Shown here one piece after another: positions 1 to 10,426 of a DNA stretch of 64,000 bases (position 1 is the stretch's first letter; every line of letters starts with the position of its first letter). The position numbers and the translations under genes were made by a program. The notes beneath the pieces were generated by a model, which worked only from the letters and a program-made list of their open reading frames with translations, had not been told where the DNA came from and did not search any database. Location of the stretch: assembly GCA_951799425.1 (NCBI GenBank), contig OX637402.1, positions 19,791,844-19,855,843 of the forward strand, written 5' to 3'. Source of the DNA: Ilex aquifolium (taxonomy: Eukaryota; Streptophyta; Magnoliopsida; Aquifoliales; Aquifoliaceae).

Positions 1-55
1 ATTATTGATATTTCGTAATTATTTTCATATTTAATCAGATAATAATTGTTAGATC

Positions 56-359
56 CTGCACACTTGAAAGTCACAAAGTTTCACTTAACTCAATGGTTAG
101 ATAATTTTAACATATATATACACTATAGGGATAACCCGTGTCTAAAGGTACGGTACAATTAAATCTGCACACTTGAAAGTCACAAAGTTTCACTTAACTC
201 AATGGTTAGATAATTTTAACATATATATACACTATAGGGATAACCCGTGTCTAAAGGTACGGTACAATTAAATCTGCACACTTGAAAGTCACAAAGTTTC
301 ACTTAACTCAATGGTTAGATTACTTTAACATATATATACTAGGATAACCCGTGTCTGAG
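56..359. repeat. 109-bp tandem repeat, about 2.8 copies
   Basis: Units begin with CTGCACACTTGAAAG at 56, 165 and 274, giving a period of exactly 109 bp. The first two units are almost identical, and the third diverges and stops near 359. Each unit carries a TATATATACACTATAGGG segment. No coding potential is seen. The near identity of the units suggests recent duplication. Confidence 0.9.
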
Positions 360-466
360 GGCATGTTGTAATTCAAATGATTTTGAGAGGAATGTTGGTG
401 GCCGTTAGATAAATCTATTTTAGACCGTCAGATGAATTTATTGAAATCTGTCAAGTTTTATATTAT

Positions 467-470
<4 letters not shown>

Positions 471-499
<29 letters not shown>
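471..499. repeat. (TA)n microsatellite
   Basis: An uninterrupted TA run lies inside AT-rich intergenic DNA. The rest of 360-1106 is AT-rich with no gene seen; about 870-1106 probably holds the 3' UTR of the leftward GATL gene. Confidence 0.9.
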
Positions 500-503
<4 letters not shown>

Positions 504-1106
504 ATATATAATTATTTTTAAAATTTTAGCCGATGTGAATTTTTTTTTTTGTTAAAATCGATGTGAAATTAAATTTCTCACATAAAATACTCCTTTTATT
601 AAAATATCTTAACATATCCAAATTCAACAAATTTCACTCATTAAGTTTGAGCCTTATCCTTATTTACATAATATGAATTTTCTGATAAGTTATTAATTAT
701 ACATGGATATTTACGTTACAACCATAGGTACATGACACATGTTAGCATGATTTTTTATCAACCAAAATAAATAAATAAATAAAAACTAATTTGCCAAACT
801 GAGAAAAGGAAATATTATCCGCACACATTCAATGAATGACAAAACAAAGAAAGAAGAGGTGACAACAAAAGAACAGCTGTATGTTATTCCTCAATCAATA
901 GGTACAATACAATCGCCCAAAATTGTTCCAATCAGAAGACCCCACCAAACTATGAACATTAATAGACCCCACCAAGAATATATCAAGAAATGAACCAATT
1001 CTCTCTCCTCCCCCACACACAACCAATCAATCTGTACACAGCTATCAAAGAATCTCTGAATCACCATGTAAAAAATCCATAAAAAAAAAATAAAAAAAAA
1101 GATAAT

Positions 1107-2273
1107 TCAAATGAAGTAATTGGAATACCCAGCTAAATATGAACCACTTGACCATGCTAGTTGTTGTTTGTCCTTGATTTTGCTGTTTTGCTTGTACAAA
1201 TCATAGGATTTCCAAAGATAATCCACAGGACAAGGTCTCTTCTCATCAAGCCTGACCCATGGCTTCCCTTTCCCACTCCAATGCAACAAACTGACCCGAC
1301 CTGGATGCAGTGGCCGACAACTACCCTTCACATTGTCCCCACCAAGCCCATGTTGGTTCCACCTATGGTCAATGGGCTCCACATTCCCACCAAACTCGAG
1401 CAAAAATGGTGGCAATGAACCCAAATCGTAAATTCTTTTCTTCCTCTGAATTTCCATCCAGCTCTCTATTTTCTTCCTGTAATTTCCCTCCCTCCATTTC
1501 TTCAAGTCCATCACCATCACACCCGTGTTGAAATAACACGGGTTTCTAGATCCGAATACTTGGGATAAATCCGGGTCGGACCAGAATGAATCTGTGAAGT
1601 ATGTCGTGAAGTTTGCGTGGCAGTACTCGGGTGCTCCGATGATTCTTGAGTCCGTGAGTTGGATGTTCCACAGCTTGTTAATGTCGTCGACGAGGACTAG
1701 GTCCGAGTCGAGGTATATGACCCGGTTGACACACGGGTCAAGTATGTCACCCAAATAATTTCGGGCGTAATTTAATGGGTTTTCAAGGGCTTGGCGGATT
1801 GAGGTGGAAATGAGATTAATGACTCTGTCTTCTCGGAAAATGTAGACTTTGAAGTTGAGGGAAGGGAAGGTGGATCGGACGAGTTGACTCAAAACCCTTG
1901 GACTAGCCGGGTCGAACTCGGCGGCGATGAAATGAAAGAATATGTTTTCAGGGCAAGACGCGTGGTGGAGGACGGAGTGTACGGCTGCGATCGACCCTCG
2001 GAGGTATTCTGAGTCGAGTGTCATCGCTATATGAACCAGTGATTCATCACAAGACGACAGCGTTTCTCCGTTAGTCATCGTCACCGGACAGTCAACGCCG
2101 TTACGGTATTCCGGCGCTTCAGTGAATCCGAAGGTGTTGAGAAATCCGAAGTCTGTCCTCTCGCCGGTGTTCGGAAAATAACGAATCCCGAGACACACAG
2201 ATGATAACAAAAGAAGAAATGAGAAGCAAAGAATGGTGGTGATTGATCGGAGATAAGAACCATAGCGAACCAT
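1107..2273 (-). CDS. Galacturonosyltransferase-like protein (GATL, GT8 family)
   Basis: A single-exon gene of 388 aa, the intronless form and usual length of plant GATL proteins. Residues about 12-30 form a hydrophobic segment that fits a type II Golgi signal anchor. Seen motifs: the GT8 metal-binding DxD as DSD at 189-191 within [21 protein letters not shown] at 303-312, and HWSGKGKPW at 331-339, the C-terminal signature that binds metal and nucleotide-sugar. The first Met is chosen because it sits in a good context (A at -3, G at +4) and directly before the anchor. Family knowledge: GATLs act in the Golgi on cell-wall polysaccharides; GATL1/PARVUS is linked to the xylan reducing-end oligosaccharide and others to pectin. 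I cannot assign the GATL subgroup, so no symbol is given. It stands alone; the next gene is 8 kb away. Confidence 0.95.
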   Translation of the reverse strand: MVRYGSYLRSITTILCFSFLLLLSSVCLGIRYFPNTGERTDFGFLNTFGFTEAPEYRNGVDCPVTMTNGETLSSCDESLVHIAMTLDSEYLRGSIAAVHSVLHHASCPENIFFHFIAAEFDPASPRVLSQLVRSTFPSLNFKVYIFREDRVINLISTSIRQALENPLNYARNYLGDILDPCVNRVIYLDSDLVLVDDINKLWNIQLTDSRIIGAPEYCHANFTTYFTDSFWSDPDLSQVFGSRNPCYFNTGVMVMDLKKWREGNYRKKIESWMEIQRKKRIYDLGSLPPFLLEFGGNVEPIDHRWNQHGLGGDNVKGSCRPLHPGRVSLLHWSGKGKPWVRLDEKRPCPVDYLWKSYDLYKQNSKIKDKQQLAWSSGSYLAGYSNYFI

Positions 2274-2472
2274 TTTCTGGGTATTTGGTTTCGCTTGCAG
2301 ACTAATAAGGTTTTGGGATCTTGAAATTAATGATTCTCTCAGATGTTTATATGTGTTATTAGCTTATTGCATTGTAGTGGTGAAAGGGAAAGAAGAACAA
2401 GAAAGAAAAAAAAGAGGGTTCTGGAAGAAGAAGAACAAGAAGGGAAGGCCAAGAATGGTCAATGGACCCGTT

Positions 2473-2486
2473 CATATATATATATG
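2473..2486 (-). promoter_or_regulatory. Possible TATA box of the GATL gene
   Basis: A run of TATATATATATG on the minus strand lies about 200 bp upstream of the GATL start. Between them is a pyrimidine-rich stretch on the gene strand (about 2385-2450), common in plant 5' leaders. This is inference from position only; AT-rich DNA often holds such runs by chance. Confidence 0.3.
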
Positions 2487-2963
2487 GTTATGTATGTAGG
2501 CGTGTGTGAAACATGGAGAGAAGACTAATAAAACACGGACTTGGGATACGGTGATTTCAAACAACACGCGGTTTTCCGTTCTACAGAGGAGGAGGAGGAG
2601 AAAAGAAAGTGAATGTGCGTGTATGCGTAGGTATGCGGTGGGATTTTATTACCTTAGATATGAGATTGGATATTGCTCTTTGCTGTCTTTGTCTGTACTT
2701 TACTTTCTCTCTTATTATTTTTTGAGGCAAATTTTTTTTTTTTTGTTTTTGTTTTGGTTATATAATATTTAAGTTTGTACCGATTATTTCTTCGAATTTT
2801 AAATTGGTCACTATAACTCGAATTAGTTTAAGAATATGTCCCATAAAGAATAAGAGCGATTGACACTTAAAAGGTACGAGAAATATCGAATCTGATATCT
2901 CTTACTTATAAGAGGATAAGTTTGATATTGAACTACCCTAATAATTTTTTAGGCAAAACTTGC

Positions 2964-3415
2964 TTGCAAGAAAGGAATTTAATTTTTTTCCCAACTATTA
3001 TTTCTGTTAAAACATTATAATTTTAAATTTATTATTAAAAATAATATTATTTATATTTAATTTATTGAACTTATTTATTAATCCCTATCAATAGATTGAA
3101 AGTGGGTACTATTATTGATTGAGACCAGCAACAAATTCAATGTCCATGATATATTAAATCAACAAATAAAATTATCAAATTAATTTTAAACAATATTTTT
3201 TATTTGTTAAATTTTAAACTAAAAACATATTTTAAAACACTCTTTTCATGCAAAGAATGTTAAAACTATATTTTCGATACATGTTTTTAATATAATTTTT
3301 TTTTAATTTAGATAAATAATAGTGATTTGATAAATAAATTTACAATTATAATATATATCAATAAAAAAGTGTAAAAATTATAGTAAACTTGTACAAAATT
3401 TTGCAAGAAAGGAAT
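2964..3415. repeat. 15-bp direct repeats flanking a 422-bp AT-rich segment
   Basis: TTGCAAGAAAGGAAT occurs at 2964-2978 and again, identically, at 3401-3415. The 422 bp between are very AT-rich and lack clear inverted ends or a poly(A) tail. Two identical 15-mers at this spacing suggest a target-site duplication of a decayed insertion, or a repair footprint. The type of insert is not recognisable. Confidence 0.5.
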
Positions 3416-3425
3416 ATTGTGCGCT

Positions 3426-3455
3426 CCCCCCCCCCTCCCCCCCCCCCCCCCCCCC
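3426..3455. repeat. Poly(C) tract of 30 bp, one T interruption
   Basis: A run of ten C, one T and nineteen C lies in otherwise AT-rich DNA. The complementary strand has a G-run able to form a G-quadruplex. Such tracts are prone to length error in assembly. Confidence 0.9.
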
Positions 3456-3688
3456 TGATTTGAGTATAACGCTCTTGTGAAGCGCGTGTGTGATTAACTT
3501 GACTGGATTTGCTGTTAAACACAGTAAATCGGGATTTCCGGGAATACAGTTGGTAAGTTGCTAATTACGTTTGGCTCATTACTAAATAAAAATATATTTT
3601 TATTTTTATTTTTATTTTTTTTCACATGTATTTTTTCGGTTGGCAGCTGCTTTTTGGTGTATTATATAATTTTCTTTTTTTCTTTTAG

Positions 3689-3974
3689 ATAAATATCATA
3701 ATTACCATGTGAATTTTACCTCCGGTTTAATTTAGTCCAAAAATTTGAATTCTTTCAATTTAGACCCTCATTATCAATTTCGTTTCAATTAGTTTTTATT
3801 GGTAGAATAACCGGAGACTAACCTAGTCTGGTCCATTTTAGCCTAACGATAAAAATAGACGGAATGATTTAATTAAGATAAAATTAATAATTAAATGACT
3901 AGATTAAGACAATTAAAAATTTAGAGACCATATTAAAACCCGAGGTAAAATTCAGGATCAATTATGATATTTAT
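3689..3974. mobile_element. MITE-like element with long terminal inverted repeats
   Basis: The left end ATAAATATCATAATTACC matches, inverted, the right end near 3960-3974 (reads ATAAATATCATAATTG on the other strand). The similarity continues inward for roughly 70 bp through GAATTTTACCTC and GGTTTAAT-like blocks. It is 286 bp long with no coding capacity. I cannot define a target-site duplication, so the superfamily is open; the end resembles plant MULE-type termini. Confidence 0.6.
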
Positions 3975-6465
3975 TTATTTATTTTTGTTTAATATACTAA
4001 AAGAAAATGACAGCTCTGATAAAAATATTAATAAAAGAAAATGACAGTTGTCTACCATCCAAGCTATGATATCATATAAAGCTTTTTTAGATGTGACAAG
4101 ACAATGTATGTAGTGGCACTAATCAATCATGGATATGTTTACAAAACAAATAAAATAAAATAAATTTGTTTTAAAATCCTTGTGACTTCTTTATAAAGAA
4201 GAAGATTTTGGTGCAGTTTTTAGAATTTAATTTTACCAAAAATCTTAAGAAAATAAATAAAATTTTATAATTTAAATTATAATTTTTTTAAAATTACACT
4301 ATTACATGGAGGAGACGACTGAAGTTTGAATCCATAACATTAAACTTTATAACAGTAAAAATAATAATTATTAGATTAATCGTTAACCTAAAATTATATA
4401 ATAATTATTGTGGATGTATATTATATGGAAGGCGTATCGTATAATTTTCCGCAAGGAATATTCATTGCTTATAGTGGCAGTGCAAGTTGTGCTATTTATA
4501 TATAAACAGTTCAATACCAGCTGTCCTGAGTAATGTGAGCTGTGAGTGATGTTGACGGCTTTGATCAGCCGGGCATAAACAGTGACTCCTATCCCCTGTT
4601 TGCCACGTGATCACATGCTCACTTTATTTTCGAACACCGTGGCCTCACCTTTTCTTTTTCTGTATTATTCAATCACACAACTAAAAATGCAAAAAAAATA
4701 TATATATATATAAGTCACTATGTGAGCATGTGACTAAAATATATATATATATTTTTTCAACAGTCAGAGATGTTCGAATCAACTTACGTATATTTCGATT
4801 AATTTTTTTTTTGTCTGGTCAAAGGCAACTTATCCACTCCGAAACTAAGGTATTCATAAAGTATAAATCTCTCTTAATTTGTCTTCAAGAGGTTTACAGA
4901 ATTTGAAATCATGATGTTTAAGTTTACAACTCGTTTTTTTTACCACTTGAGTTACACTTAGGTTAATGTGACCAAAATTTTATTTATGGAGAGAGAAAAA
5001 AACAAGACTGACCTAATCGTGTTCGTAGCTCAATCGGAGGTCAAGACCGTAGTCCAACAGAAAAATAGAAGTCTTCTATATCAAGTGAAAGAAATAAATA
5101 ATTTGCCAACCTAATTAATCTCAAACTTTGGATCAAAAATGGTTTTCAACCAACATTATAACTCACAATTAATCTAATAATAACGGTAATGAATTAAGTC
5201 CTTATTAAATCTAAAATTAAATTCCCATAGCAAATAAATAAGAACAATTACCAAAAAATTGACTCAATTTTTATTTTATTTTTTGCACTTTTGAAAAGAA
5301 AAACATTAAAAGATTCAAAAAGATATCATTAGTGGTAAACAACCAACTCATTGCTTAAGATAGCATCTTATTAAGTGTCTATGAGATAAGAGGATTTGAA
5401 TATGATAGCTTATATTTAGAATGATTTTGATAATTGTTATTTCTCTTAACAATTGAACCACTTATATGTTGATATTTGTAAGATTTAGCTCAGCATGTTC
5501 TATTTGATACAAATAAAAGAAGAACTCGACTTAATAATTTTAAAAAATTAGAGGAAGCAGTAGGAGGAAAATTTGAAGCTAGTACCTCTTGGTGCATGAA
5601 GAGAGTTATCATACACTATTATTAAAAAAAAAAAAAAAGACAACAAAATTCTAACCCCCAACCTTAAAGTCAAATAACAAAATGGTGGATTATTAGACCA
5701 ATACTAACCTCTTAAAATTGTTACTTGAACACAACATATTGGTAGAGCCCTTTAATAACAAAGTCAACTTGACCAAATCAACAGCCTTTTACAGTTTACC
5801 AAAAAAAAATTTGACCAAATTAATCATTGCAAAGGCCACCATTACATTAGGTATAGTATTTTTTATTGGAAAACAGAGCAGCAATCATCAAATTTATGTC
5901 ATTATGGTTGCTTAGTGCACCAAACCATCTAAATGTATAACCTAACCACCAGTGTAAACTAAAGTTTATTAAAAATATATATATAATATGAAGCCAGGAA
6001 GATTTGGAGGCTACTAAGTTTTAATTAATAATCTAACATAGATTCTGGGCACCAACTTGGCATTTAAATTATATATGAAACTTATTTCTTCAATGGCATG
6101 GTTTGACCAAAGATTACAATGTGAAACCTGGCCATTTTGGGTTAGGGTACTGCATTATTTATCTGTTAAAGAGTACAACAGAATATTTTTTGAGTTTCGA
6201 TTTCAAAAACTTGTTTTTAATAGTTCCATCTTTGTCATCTCATTAAAGTATTGATAAACTCAGACATTTCGAGCTCGAAACTTGAAAATTCTTTTGGAAT
6301 CATGTTATGAAAGATTTATCCTTTATAAATTCTTTAATATTAACGTGAATGATTTGTCTATGACCAAACTAGAAAGAAAGTCGATTTGCATGTAAACTGT
6401 TTTGGAGACCATCGAGGTTTTTAGGGTAAATTTCACAAGGTTATCAAACAACACCTTAGTTTTTA

Positions 6466-7908
6466 GGATAAATTTCACCCATACCCCCTTGTATTTAGTT
6501 CATATTTCACTGACATCCTTTTTAATTTTTGAAATATCATTGACCACCCCTGTCAATTTTTGTCGGTTAACAGTAGTAACAAAAAACATAATTTTACTTT
6601 ATTACCCTTAACAGGACTTTCACATATTATTATATTTTTTTATTATTTTTTTCATTTCTACCCTTTTTACTACCTAGCCTAACCATAATTACAAAACTTT
6701 TTACTTATGGGAAGAGTTTGTGTTTATTTCACAAACTATTATTATTAATGTAATTAATCAAATCAATACCAAATTAATACAAAAATGACCATCAATTCTA
6801 GAAATTAACATTTAATTTTGTCAAATTAACATACAATTTCATAAAATTAATATTACATTCCCCAATTGTCATTCAATTTTATCTAACTGAAAAAAATTAT
6901 ATTCGATTTTATCAAATTGCCCTCCAATTTTATCAAATAATTATTCAATTTTTCTCAAATAAACCATTAATTTCACCAAATTAATACGAATTTGATATTC
7001 TATTTCATTAATAACATGAAATTGATCTTAAATTTTATCAAATAAACACTATGTTTCATAAAATCAACTTTCAATCTCATCAAGTTAACATCAAAGTTCA
7101 TCCAATTACCATTCAATTTTATTACTTTAGCACAGAGTCATTATTCAATCTTATCAATTTAAAATATCTTTTCAACAATAAAACTAAATTAACATTTAAT
7201 TTCATTCATTTAATATTAATTAAAAATTTAAGTTTATCAAATTAAATGTTAACTTGGTGTATCACCTTTAATTAACATTCAATTTCATCACTTTAACATT
7301 TAATTTTATCAAATTAAAATTATTTTATTAATTTAACACTATATTAAAATTCAATTTCATCAAATCAAATCCAAAATAACCTTCGAATTTATCAATTTAA
7401 CATTCAATTTTATCAAATTAATATTTAGTATCACCAAAGTAACACTTTATTTTATTTTATTAACATTTAATTTTATCAATTTAACACCACATTAATATTC
7501 TCTTTCATCAAATTAAAACCAAATTTACCTTCAATTTTGTCAAATTAACCTTCAATTTTGTCAAATTAACATTGAACTTATGTTGATATTGTAGACCAAC
7601 TCTTCTATTATAGATGGTAATTGGAACAGTAAGAAATTCCTATTATTTTAAATACGAAAAGAGAATAAGATGACATCATATTGATTCAATTTTGGTGTAT
7701 ATATAAAATTAAGGGTAAAATAGGAAAATCATAGGAAAATTAATCATCACATTACAAGTTGTTTTGCATGTCAAGAACGGAAAATAGAGGGTAGGGGTGG
7801 TTTTTGAAATGTATATATAAATTACAGGGGTGTGCAGTGATATTTCAAAAATTAGTGTAAGTGTTAGTGAAATGTGGCCTAAATTCAGGGGGTTAGTGAA
7901 ACTAACCC
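6466..7908. mobile_element. Non-autonomous Mutator-like (MULE) element, 1443 bp
   Basis: The ends are imperfect inverted repeats of about 150-200 bp. The left starts GGATAAATTTCACCC and the right, read inward, starts GGGTTAGTTTCACTAACC; both contain TTTTTGAAATATCA and end near a TTACCCTTAA block. A 9-bp target duplication flanks it with one mismatch: TAGTTTTTA at 6457-6465 and TAGTTTTTT at 7909-7917. Long inverted repeats plus a 9-bp duplication are the Mutator pattern. No transposase is present. The interior (about 6780-7570) is a degenerate tandem repeat of period near 21 bp built on CAATTTTATCAAATTAAC. Confidence 0.8.
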
Positions 7909-10426
7909 TAGTTTTTTCCTTTTTTCTTGGTGATAGCAATTTTTTTTTTTTACCACTGAGTAAGTTCAAGGTATGATTACATCAATTCAAGCTTATATAA
8001 AATGAATTTTAAATACTTCCAATCACCTATAACACAACTATTAATTAAGTTCGAGAGATAACAACAAAAATCAAATCCCGAGTGTTTTGAATTTATGATT
8101 CGTTTCAAAATTCACAAAACATCATTAGGTTACCCTGTGGGTTTTGCAGGTATGAACAAATAGAAAAAAAAAAATTATAGTTTACCCGGTGAGCATATGA
8201 AGCTACGCCTACGAGTCTAATTATGATATTGAAATATTATTTTTTTGTACTAATGAAAACGAGATAGTGTAAAAAATTTAATTTAATTTATTGATTGCAA
8301 ATTATTTTTTTAACATAGTACCAGAAATTTATTTAGTTACCATAACCATATCAATTATAAGGAAGTTAGAGAAAAGTAGGTGAAGTTAGGTTTATCAATC
8401 GTATCGAGTGAGATGAATTTATGTCGAATTTTAGAGTATTCGTATTAAAAAAAAACCATTCATATTGTATATAAATTATTCATATTGTATATAAATTATT
8501 CATATCGATGTATTTACTAATTATATTATATCAAATCTATTTATTTTAAAAAATTAATAACAAAAAAAAATTAAATTCACTAATTTCGTATCGCTCCTCG
8601 GTGTAGTCAATGGCGGTTGGCGTAGTGCATAGGATTCTCTCTTAGTAGGTGAATGGGCATTGCCGCATTGGGCATAGGGGCCCGGACCAGAGTGTTTATG
8701 ATGAACTGCTAAAATTCTGTAATCGATTGGTGGAACCTGTCAGGCGGTGTTCTTCGTCCATACCTATCTCTCTCTCTCTCTCATCAGTTTTTCTAAGTAA
8801 TCCCACGTGACGTGAAGGGAATAAATTGAGGTGGGAAAGCCGTAAAGAAACCACCGCTCACCTGTCAAAACGGCGGAAGTGCTTATTAAACAAGGAGAAC
8901 ACTACACTATCCAACAAAATATTTCAGCACCCTATCTCGCCAGATTTTATAAGGTTGTTTTTTTTCATAAATTTTATAAGTTGAGATATAAGTTTTTAAA
9001 TAAAAAAAGTTTATAATTTGTTGGTTCATTTTATAATTTGTATGGTTCAAATTAGGGGTGATAATCATGTCGTGTTATTGGGAGCTCGTGTCGAGCATTA
9101 ATTAACTCTAATTTAACTTATTTAAGTAATCATGTCGTGTTGATTGACATGTTTATTTTCGTGTCGAATTTGTGTTCGTATTTGTGTTAATTCATTTAAA
9201 CCTCAAATAAATAATTTAACGGTAAGATTCTATTATCAATTAATTAAGTTCATGCTCATATTGTTTTTATAAATTAATAATTAATTTAATAAACATAACA
9301 ATAATAATGAATAAAAATGTCTTTTTTGTATAAAAATTATGTCAATACTTAATTAACAATAACAAATAATTAGTATTTTATTTCTATAGTATTAGTTAAA
9401 CGTGTTAATCAGATCAATTTCATGTCATTCGTGTTTGACACTAACTCAACCCATTTATTATTCATGTTAATAGGTCGTGTCATTTACGAGTTCGTTTTGA
9501 GATCAACCCTAACCCAATAATTTCGTGTCGAGTTCGAATCGTATTTTCGTGTGGTGTCAAAAATTGCCACCATTAGTTTAAATTATAATTTTTGTGGGGT
9601 TATTTGGGCATAAAAAATTATAAATGACTCCAAAATATTATAAATAACCTCCAAAATTTGTTTATAAATAACAGAATTTGCAAATGATAGTATGGTACTA
9701 ATTTTTTTTTCGAGGTTTTCTCCATTAAACCATGTCATTATTGAAATCAGGCCAAGTAATATTTATCACCGCACAGGGATCCACCGAATCATGGCCCTGT
9801 CAAGCCCACCATGCTGGAATATGTGGACAGTCAGACAAGTTGTCTGGTTAATACCCAAGAATCATCAGCCGAACTTGAGAACATTTCTCATACCATCCAA
9901 ATATAGTAAACCAACAAACTGTAACATGATAACAAACATGCTGCTAGGAAATGTAAGATGATATCCATCTACAAATTTCAAGCAAGAAAATCAATGGCAC
10001 GAGATGGCTATATATCTAGCATAGAAGCTTCAAAAAGAAAAGCAAAGACTACCATCTCAATTAAAAAAATGGTAATATTCCCCTAAAAATCTTAGAAAAC
10101 AAAAGGAAAGTTTGATATAGAAACACTAATTATTGAAGCTGGAAAAAGCTTTACATGTCAACTTACGAGGCGACTTCAGGAGCCAAAAAGTATTAACATA
10201 AGATAATGCGCAGTGCACCAAAAATTACATCATCAGAACTCAAGATTCTAACCTTGAACAGAGAAACAACCATTCTCTACACCAAAATCAGAACAAGTGA
10301 AGCTGAGGAAGCATCCAGGAGGGAGATGATTTCGTTACACCTTTTATTTTTTTTAAATTCTCTCTTTCTTTTTTCTTCCTCCTGGTCCAGAGGAGGGGAA
10401 GATATAAAATTTCCCCAATGCTTGCT
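7909..10426. other. Intergenic and 3' flank of the PDH E1 alpha gene
   Basis: AT-rich sequence with a short CT microsatellite at about 8767-8782 and a candidate repeat element at 9056-9571. About 10150-10426 is the likely 3' UTR of the leftward PDH E1 alpha gene. The open frame near 9692-9961 has no recognisable domain and is not called. Confidence 0.6.
9056..9571. mobile_element. Candidate non-autonomous repeat with CGTGTCGTG-rich ends
   Basis: The left end GGGTGATAATCATGTCGTG and the right end, read inward as GGTGGCAATTTTTGACACC, are loosely inverted. Both ends are rich in GTGTCG words and the centre is AT-rich. ATTAG flanks both sides (9051-9055 and 9572-9576), a possible 5-bp duplication. 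Similar GTGTCGTGTC-rich repeats are common in plants, but I cannot assign a superfamily from this copy. Confidence 0.4.

Larger units (their letters stand above)
2490..6465. other. Intergenic, AT-rich, no gene seen
   Basis: Short open frames here have no recognisable domain and no codon pattern like the neighbouring genes. The stretch contains a 15-bp direct-repeat pair, a poly(C) tract and a MITE-like inverted-repeat element, each listed separately. 4000-6465 shows only AT-rich sequence, some TA runs (about 4700-4750) and a short inverted repeat pairing 4609-4622 with 4720-4733. Confidence 0.7.

Noticed and set aside
5025-5075. tRNA-like start GTTCGTAGCTCAATCGGAGG
   Set aside because: The rest does not fold into a cloverleaf and the T-loop is missing.
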